Positions 43,847 through 52,943 of a stretch of DNA of 64,000 nucleotides are shown here, one piece after another. The notes under the pieces were generated by a model. It made no database searches. It worked only from the letters and a program-made list of their open reading frames with translations, and was not told the origin of the DNA. The DNA is from Desulfitobacterium hafniense DCB-2. Its GTDB lineage: Bacteria > Bacillota > Desulfitobacteriia > Desulfitobacteriales > Desulfitobacteriaceae. Positions within the stretch are counted from its first letter, which is position 1, and every line of letters begins with the position of its first letter. The position numbers and the translations under genes are program-made. Location: positions 3,073,001 through 3,137,000 of the forward strand of contig NC_011830.1 of assembly GCF_000021925.1 (NCBI RefSeq), read 5' to 3'.

Positions 43847-45199
43847 TTATTTACTCTCCAATTTATTCTCAAATAATCGAACAACAGTAGGGACCGTATC
43901 CGGCAGGGCAAAGATAATGGCTCTGTCTCCCGGCTTCAGTACCGTCTCACCGTTAGGGATGATGATTTCTTCATCGCGAACGATACTGCCGATCAACGAG
44001 TTTTTGGGGAGCTTTGCATCTTTTAATTTTTTATGGGTCACCTGACTTAAAGGCGGGATGATGATTTCCATGGCTTCCGCTTTGGCCCCTTCCAGAAGAG
44101 ACACAGAGACTACATCGGAGCGGCGGACATAGCGAAGGATCACTCCGGCCGTGAGAATACGGGGGGATAGGACGACATCGACCCCTACTTTTTCCATGAG
44201 AGAAATATAATCGGGACGACCCACCCGGACAAAGGTCCGCGGCGCACCCAGATGTTTAGCCAGTAAGGCAATCAGGAGATTGAGCTTATCATCATCGGTC
44301 AGGCATAAGACAGCGTCCGCTTCCCCTACCCCTTCTTCAGTCAATAATTCGATATCCGTTCCTTCCCCGCATAAAACCAATCCCTCATCCAAGGATTCCG
44401 CCAATTCCTGACAACGCTCCATATCCTTATCGATGATCTTCACGGCTATATCGGACTTTTCCAGGATCATGGCCAAATGACGGCCGATTCTGCCGGCCCC
44501 AATAATCAGGACTCTTTCCACCTTCGATTTTCTGACCGTAAAATGATCCTCAATCTTCTTGATTGCGGACACCTCCCCGACAAAGAAAACACAATCATTG
44601 GGTAATAGCATATCCGAGCCATGAGGAATCAACATCCGGCCATTTCTTAAGATACCCGCCACCAGGGTATGGGAGGGTAAGGTTAATTGGGTTAAAGACG
44701 TGTTAATCAACTTCGAGTCAGAAGGCATTTTTACTTCGATCATCCTTACCCTGTCTCCGGCAAAGTCCTCCACATCCAGAGCGGATGGGGTGAGAAGAAT
44801 ACGTTTTATTTCCAGGGCGGTGACCATCTCAGGATTAATAGTCAGGTCGATCCCCAAAGCTTCATTAAACTTAATCTTATCCTTTTCCGCATACTCCTGA
44901 TTCCTGACCCGGGCAATGGTCCTTTTAATCCCCACTTGCTTGGCTGCCATACAGGCAATCATATTCACCTCATCCATATCGGTTACGGCAATCATAAGCT
45001 CAGCCTTGCGGACTTCAGGGTCCAGCAGCACTCTTGGACTGGCGCCGTTTCCGGAAATCGTCATCACATCCAAAGTATTCTGCACGATAGCCCTGCGTTC
45101 TTCATTCTCTTCAATGACAATAACTTCATGATCCTCTTGGGTTAAATACTGAGCCAGGCTGTAACCAACTTTACCGGCTCCGACGATTACCACACGCAC
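43847..45199 (-). CDS. trkA: TrkA potassium uptake regulator
   Basis: 450 residues from a GTG at 45199, 8 bases after GGAGG; the ATGs before it have no ribosome site. Two RCK halves, each with a Rossmann loop (VIVGAGKVGYSLAQ and LIIGAGRIGRHLA) and a TrkA-C domain (around LINTSLTQLTLPSHT and LKDAKLPKNSLIGS). It binds NAD(H)/ATP and gates TrkH. First gene of the operon. Confidence 0.94.
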   Translation of the reverse strand: MRVVIVGAGKVGYSLAQYLTQEDHEVIVIEENEERRAIVQNTLDVMTISGNGASPRVLLDPEVRKAELMIAVTDMDEVNMIACMAAKQVGIKRTIARVRNQEYAEKDKIKFNEALGIDLTINPEMVTALEIKRILLTPSALDVEDFAGDRVRMIEVKMPSDSKLINTSLTQLTLPSHTLVAGILRNGRMLIPHGSDMLLPNDCVFFVGEVSAIKKIEDHFTVRKSKVERVLIIGAGRIGRHLAMILEKSDIAVKIIDKDMERCQELAESLDEGLVLCGEGTDIELLTEEGVGEADAVLCLTDDDKLNLLIALLAKHLGAPRTFVRVGRPDYISLMEKVGVDVVLSPRILTAGVILRYVRRSDVVSVSLLEGAKAEAMEIIIPPLSQVTHKKLKDAKLPKNSLIGSIVRDEEIIIPNGETVLKPGDRAIIFALPDTVPTVVRLFENKLESK

Positions 45200-45388
45200 T
45201 AATATAACCTCCATCACACCAAATCAATAGCTTAGAATTTCCTTTCATATCATCATAGTACAAGGCTCAGGTTCTATCAAGTCCAACCTGCTGCCGAAAA
45301 CCGTTAAAGAAGAAAAAATATCCAGAAAAGAATGTTTCCTCCCCATAACTCATAAATATAATTGCAAAAAAATTATTTTGGGGGAAGT

Positions 45389-45970
45389 ATGCTGAAGAAG
45401 ATTAAAAAACCTACCTGGTCAACTTTTTTGGTTTCCGGATCGACGGCAGTTTTCGCCATCATATCCCTGATTAGCGTTTTTATCACCATCAATACCTGGC
45501 AGACTCAAAGAGAGGCAGCACGGCCTTACTTTTCCTTCAAAGAATCCCCAAGCATTCAATTGACCCATGATGTCAGTTTTGAATTTAAATTTGTTAACGT
45601 AGGCACCCACCCGGCAACGGAACTTACCAGCAAGACCTTGGTTTTTCCTGAAAATTTGCAGGAACAGCCGATTTTAATCGATACTTATAGTGTCGTCAAT
45701 GATATTCCCAGAGATACCGCCACAAGTCTTCTCTTACATCTCGATCCCAGTCAGTTGTATCCTGCAGCTCCCGATCTGGATGCTTATTATATCGTCATCA
45801 GTTTAGATTATCGAGATCCTATACTTAAGGAAACCTATCATCAGATCATCTTTCTCAAATGGCCCGGGGTAAATCATGGACATGTCCAACCCCTGATTCA
45901 CATGGAAGCAGGTGAAAAAACGCAAGTTATTCAATACATTCAGAACAGAGATCTTCTTTCCCTTCCTTAG
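45389..45970 (+). CDS. Membrane-anchored hypothetical protein
   Basis: 193 residues from the ATG at 45389 behind GGGGGAAG. One N-terminal helix (about residues 12-35) and then a beta-rich domain of about 155 residues; no family recognised. It stands alone on the plus strand, 122 bases before the MATE gene, and could share its transcript. Confidence 0.65.
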   Translation: MLKKIKKPTWSTFLVSGSTAVFAIISLISVFITINTWQTQREAARPYFSFKESPSIQLTHDVSFEFKFVNVGTHPATELTSKTLVFPENLQEQPILIDTYSVVNDIPRDTATSLLLHLDPSQLYPAAPDLDAYYIVISLDYRDPILKETYHQIIFLKWPGVNHGHVQPLIHMEAGEKTQVIQYIQNRDLLSLP

Positions 45971-46091
45971 AGACCATGCTGAAATTTTGATTTAGGATCC
46001 TTTACTGCTTGATTTTTACCCCGCATTTGATTAAGATGTTCATCATGCAGGCGTAATTCTGGCGTAATTTTTAGGAAGGGATCCTGTTTTT

Positions 46092-47441
46092 ATGGAGCAA
46101 ATCACTACAATAAAGCTAAAAGTTCACCAATTCATCCATATTCTTCTGCCAATTCTGATTTCCCAGGTTGCTTTGTTCTCCATGTCTTTTTTTGACACAG
46201 CAATGTCGGGACAAGCCAGCTCCGTCGATCTGGCTGGAGTTGCCATCGGCGCCAGTCTATGGGCACCTGCCAGCACTGGATTAGGCGGGATATTAATTGC
46301 GATCACACCTATCGTCGGACATTTATTAGGCGCCAAAAGAAGGAACGAGGTTCCTTACAATGTCCTGCAAGGAATTTATCTGGCTCTGGCCATCGCTTTC
46401 CTTTTAATTGTGGCGGGAGCCATGAGCTTGGATGGACTGCTCTCCCTTATGAATCTGGAGCCCCAGGTGCGTTTTATAGCACGAGGCTATCTTCTGGCCA
46501 TAGCTTTTGGCATTCCTCCCTATTTTGTGCACCAAGTGCTGCGGAGCTTCATTGATGCGTTAGGCTATACACGAATTACCATGCTGATCACTCTCCTATC
46601 CCTGCCTATTAATATCTGCCTCAATTATATATTCATCTTTGGCAAATTTGGTCTGCCGGCCTTTGGCGGCATAGGAGCCGGTATAGCCACCTCGATGACG
46701 TATTATTGCTTGATGCTCATTGCTTTGTTCATTATTCACCGTCATCCCTATTTCAAAGAATTTGCGCTCTTCAAGCGCCTCCCTCCACTCTCCTGGAAAA
46801 CCTGGCTGAAACAATTGAAAATCGGCATCCCCATCGGCTTTTCTATTTTCTTCGAGACCGGCATGTTTTGCGCGGTAACCTTGCTTATGAGCCGGTTTAA
46901 TACTGTAACTATAGCCGCCCATCAAGGCGCCATGAATTTTGCCTCCATGATCTACATGATTCCTTTAAGCTTCTCTATGGCTTTAACGATTCTGGTCGGA
47001 TTTGAAGTAGGGGCTCGCCGCTATCATGACGCCCGCCAGTATTCCTTGATCGGGTTGGCTTTTTCCTTCTCCATAGCACTTCTCACCGCTCTCCTGCTTT
47101 TTCTGTTCAAAGAGCAAGTGGCCTGGCTCTATTCCAAGGAATGGGATGTGATCCTCCTGGCCAAACAGTTTCTCATTTATGCCATCTTCTTTCAGTTTTC
47201 CGATGCCCTGGCTACACCCATTCAAGGAATTCTGCGCGGTTATAAGGATGTCAACCTTCCTTTTATCACTTCCCTCATCTCCTATTGGTTCATTGCCCTG
47301 CCGATTGGTTACTTTTTGGCGGCCTATACCAGCTTTGGAGCCTTTGGCTTCTGGATTGGCCTGATTTCAGGAATTACTACCAACGCTTGCTGCCTATTGC
47401 TTAGGTTAAGGTATATTCTGCGTCGTCAGGTCGCTGTTTAA
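46092..47441 (+). CDS. MATE family efflux transporter
   Basis: 449 residues with twelve hydrophobic segments in two similar halves. Family features: FFDTAMSGQASSVDLAGVAIG at about residue 34, PINICLNYIFIFGKFGLPAFGG near 165 and IAAHQGAMNFASMIYMIPLSFS near 275. It exports drugs or metabolites against Na+ or H+. ATG behind GGGATCC; a bidirectional terminator follows at 47732. Confidence 0.93.
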   Translation: MEQITTIKLKVHQFIHILLPILISQVALFSMSFFDTAMSGQASSVDLAGVAIGASLWAPASTGLGGILIAITPIVGHLLGAKRRNEVPYNVLQGIYLALAIAFLLIVAGAMSLDGLLSLMNLEPQVRFIARGYLLAIAFGIPPYFVHQVLRSFIDALGYTRITMLITLLSLPINICLNYIFIFGKFGLPAFGGIGAGIATSMTYYCLMLIALFIIHRHPYFKEFALFKRLPPLSWKTWLKQLKIGIPIGFSIFFETGMFCAVTLLMSRFNTVTIAAHQGAMNFASMIYMIPLSFSMALTILVGFEVGARRYHDARQYSLIGLAFSFSIALLTALLLFLFKEQVAWLYSKEWDVILLAKQFLIYAIFFQFSDALATPIQGILRGYKDVNLPFITSLISYWFIALPIGYFLAAYTSFGAFGFWIGLISGITTNACCLLLRLRYILRRQVAV

Positions 47442-47463
47442 TCCCAAGTGCCCGCGAGCTGAT

Positions 47464-47700
47464 TCTCCAGGATTTTGCTTTACACCGTTCGCTCCATAAG
47501 CTGCGCGGACAAAACTAACGCTCAAGCTCTCCGCTCCGAAAGGGTCCCGGCTAAATCGGCTCCTGCCTCATAGCCGGTTGGAAACGTCCTGTTTCCAACC
47601 TTTCTCCGCTGCATGCTTTTCGCGAAGTTTTGTTTCCACTCGCTTAAATTCGCTCCCTTGTGTACATCAAAATCCTTGGGCTGCTTTTCGGGTCTGAAGG
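47464..47700 (+). repeat. Intergenic repeat family, longest copy B
   Basis: Left end TCTCCAGGATTTTGCTTTAC (47464-) and right end TGTACATCAAAATCCTTGGG (47661-47680) are inverted partners. The copy then continues with GCTGCTTTTCGGG. The outer parts match copy C at 58315-58392 in reverse; the first 54 bases match copy A at 39473. The middle of about 130 bases is unique to this copy. Confidence 0.75.
47576..47600 (+). terminator. Hairpin inside repeat B
   Basis: GGTTGGAAAC and GTTTCCAACC are perfect 10-bp arms around 5 bases. A short TTTCT follows, so it could stop the MATE transcript. Confidence 0.5.
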
Positions 47701-47731
47701 TTCAGTTAAGCTGCATAGAAGTCCAAACATG

Positions 47732-47784
47732 CAAAAAGAATCCCCTTGGATTATGGCATTCCATAATCCAAGGGGATTTTCTTT
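47732..47784. terminator. Bidirectional terminator between the MATE and Lut genes
   Basis: Perfect 18-bp stem AATCCCCTTGGATTATGG/CCATAATCCAAGGGGATT with a 4-base loop, an A run on one side and T-rich sequence on the other. It serves both converging units. Confidence 0.9.
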
Positions 47785-47826
47785 TGCTATCAGATTTCCT
47801 GTCGCTCCAGGAAGCTTTGGCCGATT

Positions 47827-49029
47827 TTACTCGATCACTTCGCCGCTTGCCAGGCGATTTCTTAATTCCCCGATCATATTGGGCACATCGATCTGCATGG
47901 GGCAACGCTCCACACAGCGCCCGCAGCGCAGACAGGTATGGATTTGCGGTGCGGTAGCTTCTAATCCTCCGGAGGTAAAGACATTCCAGATGGTGCCGAT
48001 ACCGCCCAGATACGTTTCACCAAAGGTTCCTGCCGTGATTTGGAAGACAGGACATTCATACATGCAGCCTCCACAGCGCAGGCAATGGGATGCTTGTTTG
48101 AAGTCATCATCCACAGCCATTTTCTCCCGGCCGTTATCGACGAAGATGACATAAAACTCTTTGGGACCGTGGGCACCGTAAGTGGTCACTTTTTCGATAT
48201 CCCCGGTTTTGCTTGGCCCGGTGACGATATTGACATAAGAAGGCACACCATACTGGGCATACCGCCAGGTCACTTCAGCGACTTTCATCGCTTCCTGGAA
48301 GGTAGGCACCAATTTCTCGGTTCCTACAATCATCAGGTGAACCGGAGGAACCGCTGTTGACAAGCGCACATTGCCTTCATTTTCAATGATCACAAAAGCC
48401 CCGGTGTCGGCCGCCACCACATTGGCCGAACTGATGCCCACATCAGCGGTAAAATATTTTTCACGCATAAACTCCCGGACAATGGCCACCTCTTTGGCAA
48501 TATCAGGTTCCACTTCTTTGCCAAAGAATTGGGTAAAGATTTCCGCCACCTTTTCCCGGGGAACATGAATCGCTGGGGAAAGGATATGCATGGGACGATC
48601 TTTTTTCAGCTGCAAAATGAATTCCCCGAGATCCGTTTCCCAAACTTCAATGCCCTCTTCCTCTAAGTACTCCCGGAGATGGAGTTCTTCCCCTAACATG
48701 CTTTTGCCCTTAACGACAGTTTTCCCTTTACCAATGATCTCCGCGGCCATCACTAAGGCTTCCTGTTTATCCTTGGCATAGAAGGCTTTCCCTTTATTGC
48801 GTTCAACCGCCTCCATAGCCTGAGCAAGAAGTTCCTGCCGCTGAGCGACAGAACGGCGTTTGATCTCCCGCACTTCTTCGGCGAGAGCCGGCGTATGGGG
48901 AAAACGCTCCATGGTGCTGTCCGTGGTTTCACGATAGGCTTTTACCGCCCGGGAGATGGCTTTGCGAATATTCTCATCATGCTTGGCACGATCGATCTCT
49001 TTGGAGTACTCTTTAAATTCTTTTCTCAT
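47827..49029 (-). CDS. LutB-like LUD-domain iron-sulfur protein
   Basis: 400 residues. An LUD domain fills about residues 60-300 (SSANVVAADTGAFVIIENEGN, GPSKTGDIE), then two 4Fe-4S motifs, CLRCGGCMYECP and CLRCGRCVERCP. LutB is the central subunit of the flavin-free L-lactate oxidase LutABC. The usual LutC is absent and the partner upstream has a CCG domain, so it may be a LutAB-like pair for lactate or a related hydroxyacid. Start overlaps the partner gene by 4 bases. Confidence 0.88.
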   Translation of the reverse strand: MRKEFKEYSKEIDRAKHDENIRKAISRAVKAYRETTDSTMERFPHTPALAEEVREIKRRSVAQRQELLAQAMEAVERNKGKAFYAKDKQEALVMAAEIIGKGKTVVKGKSMLGEELHLREYLEEEGIEVWETDLGEFILQLKKDRPMHILSPAIHVPREKVAEIFTQFFGKEVEPDIAKEVAIVREFMREKYFTADVGISSANVVAADTGAFVIIENEGNVRLSTAVPPVHLMIVGTEKLVPTFQEAMKVAEVTWRYAQYGVPSYVNIVTGPSKTGDIEKVTTYGAHGPKEFYVIFVDNGREKMAVDDDFKQASHCLRCGGCMYECPVFQITAGTFGETYLGGIGTIWNVFTSGGLEATAPQIHTCLRCGRCVERCPMQIDVPNMIGELRNRLASGEVIE

Positions 49030-50045
49030 CCCACTATCCCCTTATATAAGAATTCGATCAAGTCGGCAATGCCATGTTGGTCCTTTTTAGCTATGGCACC
49101 TTGCAAAGAAGATAGACAGTACGGACAAGAGGTTAAGATGAGGTCCGCTCCTGTGTCCTGCAGCTCCCCAACCCGTCTTTCCGCTATAGTATGAGACAGC
49201 TCAGGGAACATAAATTTATTGGGACCGCCGCAACAGGTTGTCCAGGCACGGTTGCGCATGGGTTCCTTGAATTCAACCCCCATGGCATCCAGGATCTCCC
49301 TTATCTCTTCTGTAACCCCTAAGTCACGGGCAAGCCGGCAGGAATCATGGATGACAACGGATTGCTGTGCAGCTATTTTTGGCAATTTGTGCCTTTGTTC
49401 CCATACCAGCTCAACAAAAGTCTTTACTTCAAGATCATGATGAACTCCGAATTTGGGATACATAATTTTTATGACTTCCGCGGCATGAGGAGAAAGGCAA
49501 ACGATGGTCTTGGCCTGGGTTCCTTTAAGAACTTTAGTGACCTTTTGGGCATAAGCGGCAAAGTCATCCCAATACCCCAGTTCATACAACAAAGCCCCGC
49601 TGTAAAGTTCTTCATCCCCTGAATAACATAGATCATAGCCCAAACTTTGCAGAATCCGCGCCGCTTTTAAGGAGACTTGATTAAAGCGCTCCTTATCTGA
49701 AGCCAGTACGGAAGCATAGATCTTCTCAGGGGCGATGCCTGTTTTTTCTACAATGTTCCGCACACCCATCAGCATAGAAAATCCGGCGCTGTTGGGATCC
49801 ATTACGGTCATGGTTTTCACCAGGGAGTCTATATAGGGAAGAAGCTGATACTCACCACCGGTGTAAAAAAGAAGATTCCCAGTCTTAGGTAACTTAAGTT
49901 CCTTAGCCCAGGAAGAAACTTCGCTTCCCTTGAGAGCTAAAGGATTTCCGTATTTGACAATATTACCGCGAATTAATTCTAATACAGGTGGCATCTTGCG
50001 CTCCACCGTTGTCGGCATTTCAATAGGATTGGTTGCCACTATCAT
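49026..50045 (-). CDS. LutA/HdrB-like CCG-domain protein with one degenerate CCG site
   Basis: 339 residues. The second CCG domain is complete: HDSCRLARDLG, TTCCGGPNKF and TSCPYC. The first domain has kept the shape but lost its cysteines: GNLLFYTGGEYQLLPY lacks the PGC cysteine, and CYSGDEELYSG and CLSPHA each have a single cysteine. It may therefore hold only one cluster. It is the first gene of the pair and should pass electrons to or from the LUD protein. ATG (50045) is 6 bases after AAGG. Confidence 0.85.
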   Translation of the reverse strand: MIVATNPIEMPTTVERKMPPVLELIRGNIVKYGNPLALKGSEVSSWAKELKLPKTGNLLFYTGGEYQLLPYIDSLVKTMTVMDPNSAGFSMLMGVRNIVEKTGIAPEKIYASVLASDKERFNQVSLKAARILQSLGYDLCYSGDEELYSGALLYELGYWDDFAAYAQKVTKVLKGTQAKTIVCLSPHAAEVIKIMYPKFGVHHDLEVKTFVELVWEQRHKLPKIAAQQSVVIHDSCRLARDLGVTEEIREILDAMGVEFKEPMRNRAWTTCCGGPNKFMFPELSHTIAERRVGELQDTGADLILTSCPYCLSSLQGAIAKKDQHGIADLIEFLYKGIVG

Positions 50046-50233
50046 CCACCGCCTTCTCCGCTGATCGTATAATTATAGATTACTTAAAACGAGATGTCCT
50101 TGTAAACACAAAGTCTCTATGTATTATGTATTATTACACCATAATTACCTAGAGAATGGATACAAAGAGAATTATACTATAGCTCATTCCCTTTTTTCAA
50201 CACATAAAGTATAGCTTTATTTTTTAATGTACA

Positions 50234-50995
50234 TCATACTTCCCCAGCGTGGATGGCTCGAATAATGGAGTTGGCTAAAACTCCGGCTCCAAAGCCATTG
50301 TCGATGTTAACCACTCCTATTCCGGCTGAACAGCTGTTCAGCATAGCCAGCAAAGCGGCTAACCCTCCGAAACTGGCCCCATAGCCGACACTGGTAGGAA
50401 CAGCAATCACCGGCTTATCGGTTAACCCGCCCACCACACTGGCCAGGGCCCCTTCCATACCGGCCACAACAATCAGCACCTGAGCCTCATCCAGCCTCTC
50501 TTTATTATCGAAAAGCCGGTGAATGCCCGCCACACCGACATCGTATAACCGCTCTACCCCACACCCCATGATCTCCGCCGTTATGGCCGCCTCCTCCGCT
50601 ACCGGCAAATCCGCTGTCCCCGCACTTAAGACCAGAACTCTCCCTCTCTTGGGAATCGCTTCTTTAACAATGGTGATGACACGGGCCAGCTCGGAATAGG
50701 AAGCCTCAGGAATAGCGGCCTGCACCGCTGCATAGACTTCAGGGGTGGCCCGGGTGGCCAGGATATTATGACTACGCTGACCAAGATTCGCTAAAATCTC
50801 AATAATATGCTCCTTCGCTTTCCCCTGACAAAAGACGACTTCAGGAAACCCATTGCGCAAAGCCCGGTGATGATCTACTTTGGCAAACCCCAAATCTTCA
50901 TAAGGCAGATTTTTAAGCTCCAGCAGGGCACTGTCGCAGGATATCTGACCATCCTTTACTCCCTGCAATAATGCTCTCAATTGTTCTTCGTTCAT
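50234..50995 (-). CDS. larB: LarB, nickel-pincer cofactor biosynthesis
   Basis: 253 residues, LarB length. N-terminal half with DHHRALRNGFPEVVFCQGKA, C-terminal half similar to PurE: SAGTADLPVAEEAA, VAGMEGALASVVGGL, and GYGASFGGLAALLAMLNSCS followed by GIGVVNIDNGFGA. It carboxylates and hydrolyses nicotinate adenine dinucleotide as the first step to the Ni-pincer cofactor of lactate racemase-type (LarA) enzymes. larA, larC and larE are not in the window, but the neighbour is a lactate-oxidation pair. Confidence 0.93.
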   Translation of the reverse strand: MNEEQLRALLQGVKDGQISCDSALLELKNLPYEDLGFAKVDHHRALRNGFPEVVFCQGKAKEHIIEILANLGQRSHNILATRATPEVYAAVQAAIPEASYSELARVITIVKEAIPKRGRVLVLSAGTADLPVAEEAAITAEIMGCGVERLYDVGVAGIHRLFDNKERLDEAQVLIVVAGMEGALASVVGGLTDKPVIAVPTSVGYGASFGGLAALLAMLNSCSAGIGVVNIDNGFGAGVLANSIIRAIHAGEV

Positions 50996-51055
50996 CCCTT
51001 ACCTCCATGACCAATGATGGTAAATTATAGCACATTTAGGCGGGGATTAAAAATT

Positions 51056-51088
51056 AAAAAATAGAAGAGACAGCTCATCGTATGAGCC
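51056..51088 (-). terminator. Terminator of the siderophore ABC operon
   Basis: GCTCAT/ATGAGC hairpin with a CGT loop; on the minus strand GTCTCTTCTATTTTTT follows. Confidence 0.65.
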
Positions 51089-51129
51089 GCCCCTTCTGAC
51101 ATTTCTCCAATCAAGGTTTTAAATTATAA

Positions 51130-51882
51130 CTAATAAATCGCTACCGGCCCATGAGGACCAGCGATAATTTCGATTTTCGTTTCGAAAATATCTGTCAAAA
51201 CTTCCGGGTCCATCACCTCTTCCACTGTTCCAAAAGCGGCAATTTGCCCATCTTTCATAGCACAAATTCGGTCAGAATATTTGGCGGCGAAATTTATATC
51301 ATGAAGAACAGTCAAAATTGTTCTGCCGAATTCATTAGCGGCATGCCGCAAATGCTCCATCATTTGCACAGAACGGGCAACATCGAGATTGTTCAGCGGC
51401 TCATCCAAAAGCACATATTCAGTCTCCTGACACAAAACCATGGCTACATAGGCCCTTTGCCTTTGACCACCGGAAAGCTCATCTAAATATCTACTTTCCA
51501 GATCAGTCAAACCTAAAAAATCGATATATTTAGAAATAATCGCCTCATCCTCTTTCGTTAATCTTCCCTTTGAATAAGGGAAACGTCCAAATCCAACTAA
51601 TTGTCTGACCGTAAGCCTCGTTACAAAGTGATTTTCTTGTCGTAAAATAGTCAAAACTTTGGCTAAATCTGCTGACTTGGATTCAGAAACATCCATATTG
51701 GCCACCTTAATTTGGCCTTCATCCATATCCAAAAGTCTTCCGATCATCAAAAGTGTCGTAGACTTGCCAGCACCATTGGGTCCAATTAATGAAGTAAGAC
51801 CGGCTTTGGGTATATTAATATGCAAAGGTCCTATTTTCACCTCATCGGTATACACCTTTTTAACCTGATCAATCTTAATCAT
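51130..51882 (-). CDS. Siderophore ABC transporter ATPase
   Basis: 250 residues. Walker A GPNGAGKST at about residue 36, signature LSGGQRQRAYVAM, Walker B YVLLDEPLNNLD and the H-loop TVLHDIN. Similar to the FecE/YclP type that powers iron-siderophore import. Last gene of the four-gene operon; start overlaps the permease by 4 bases. Confidence 0.93.
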   Translation of the reverse strand: MIKIDQVKKVYTDEVKIGPLHINIPKAGLTSLIGPNGAGKSTTLLMIGRLLDMDEGQIKVANMDVSESKSADLAKVLTILRQENHFVTRLTVRQLVGFGRFPYSKGRLTKEDEAIISKYIDFLGLTDLESRYLDELSGGQRQRAYVAMVLCQETEYVLLDEPLNNLDVARSVQMMEHLRHAANEFGRTILTVLHDINFAAKYSDRICAMKDGQIAAFGTVEEVMDPEVLTDIFETKIEIIAGPHGPVAIY

Positions 51883-52943
51883 AACGTTCCCTTCCTTAAA
51901 ATCACAATTAAAAATGTTATGCCGCCAAACAACTCGATAATAATTGAAACCACGCCTTGAGCATTGAATATATGATACATAAAGAAGTAGGCAGCCGTTA
52001 TGATCAAAAATCCTATGGCAAGAGCCATGGGAAAAATATATCTGTGATCATAAGTTGGTGCCGCCTGATAACACAAGGTTGCCACTAAAAATCCATAGAA
52101 AGTAAGCGGTCCGACCAGAGCCGTGGAAATTGACATCAAAACAGCAACTAATATAAGGGTATAAATGACGCTGAATTGCTGATTAACCCCCAAAGAAGTG
52201 CTGGCATTCTTGCCCAGAGACAATACATTTAATTTTTTAGAATAAGCAAGGAGAAGCAGTGACGCAATGATGACAACGGGAATGGCCACAGGAAAGTATC
52301 CAGCATCCGCATTATTAACCGAACCAAACAATCTGGTCAATAAAATATCAAATTCAGACGGCGCAAGCAGCCTTCTCATAAAAGATGATAAAGACTTCAG
52401 CCCGGTGCCAATAATAACTCCAACCAAAAGCATAAGTTGTAAATTTCCATACTTTCCAGAAAGCAACCAGCCATAAAGTATCAAACACATCAAGACCATA
52501 GCCACAACTTGAAATACAAAGGAGCCAACACCATTAAAACCTATAAAGGCACCAGCACCAAAGAAAAATATTGTACTCGTATGAATTGTTGCGTAAAGTG
52601 CTTCAAAACCTAAAAGTGAAGGGGTGATAATCCTATTATTCGTAATCGATTGGAAAGCAACCGTCGACAAACTCTGACAGACTGCCGCAATGATCATGGC
52701 AACAAGAGCTACCAGCCTTCGTTTAACAACCGGGATAAAAGAAGGGGAATCTACCGGAACCGGATTGTTATAAACCAAAAGTCCATAGCTAGCAAAAATC
52801 CCCAAAGCAATCAATGTTATCAGCAAAATCCAATAACGTTTTTCCTCTTTCTTAGAACGAAAAGCCCTGGCTGATCTTTCTTTATTATGAAGGCTAGAGT
52901 CGATTTCGCTGTTTTCTTTATGACTATAGACTAATTCGCTCAT
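51879..52943 (-). CDS. Siderophore ABC permease 2 (FecCD/YclO type)
   Basis: 354 residues. After a charged 30-residue N-terminal tail about nine helices follow. FecCD pattern QSLSTVAFQSITNNRIITPSLLG at about 85 and GPLTFYGFLVATLCYQAAPTYDH near 280 (the EAA-like ATPase contact). It pairs with the permease encoded upstream; genes overlap by 4 bases. Confidence 0.92.
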   Translation of the reverse strand: MSELVYSHKENSEIDSSLHNKERSARAFRSKKEEKRYWILLITLIALGIFASYGLLVYNNPVPVDSPSFIPVVKRRLVALVAMIIAAVCQSLSTVAFQSITNNRIITPSLLGFEALYATIHTSTIFFFGAGAFIGFNGVGSFVFQVVAMVLMCLILYGWLLSGKYGNLQLMLLVGVIIGTGLKSLSSFMRRLLAPSEFDILLTRLFGSVNNADAGYFPVAIPVVIIASLLLLAYSKKLNVLSLGKNASTSLGVNQQFSVIYTLILVAVLMSISTALVGPLTFYGFLVATLCYQAAPTYDHRYIFPMALAIGFLIITAAYFFMYHIFNAQGVVSIIIELFGGITFLIVILRKGTL

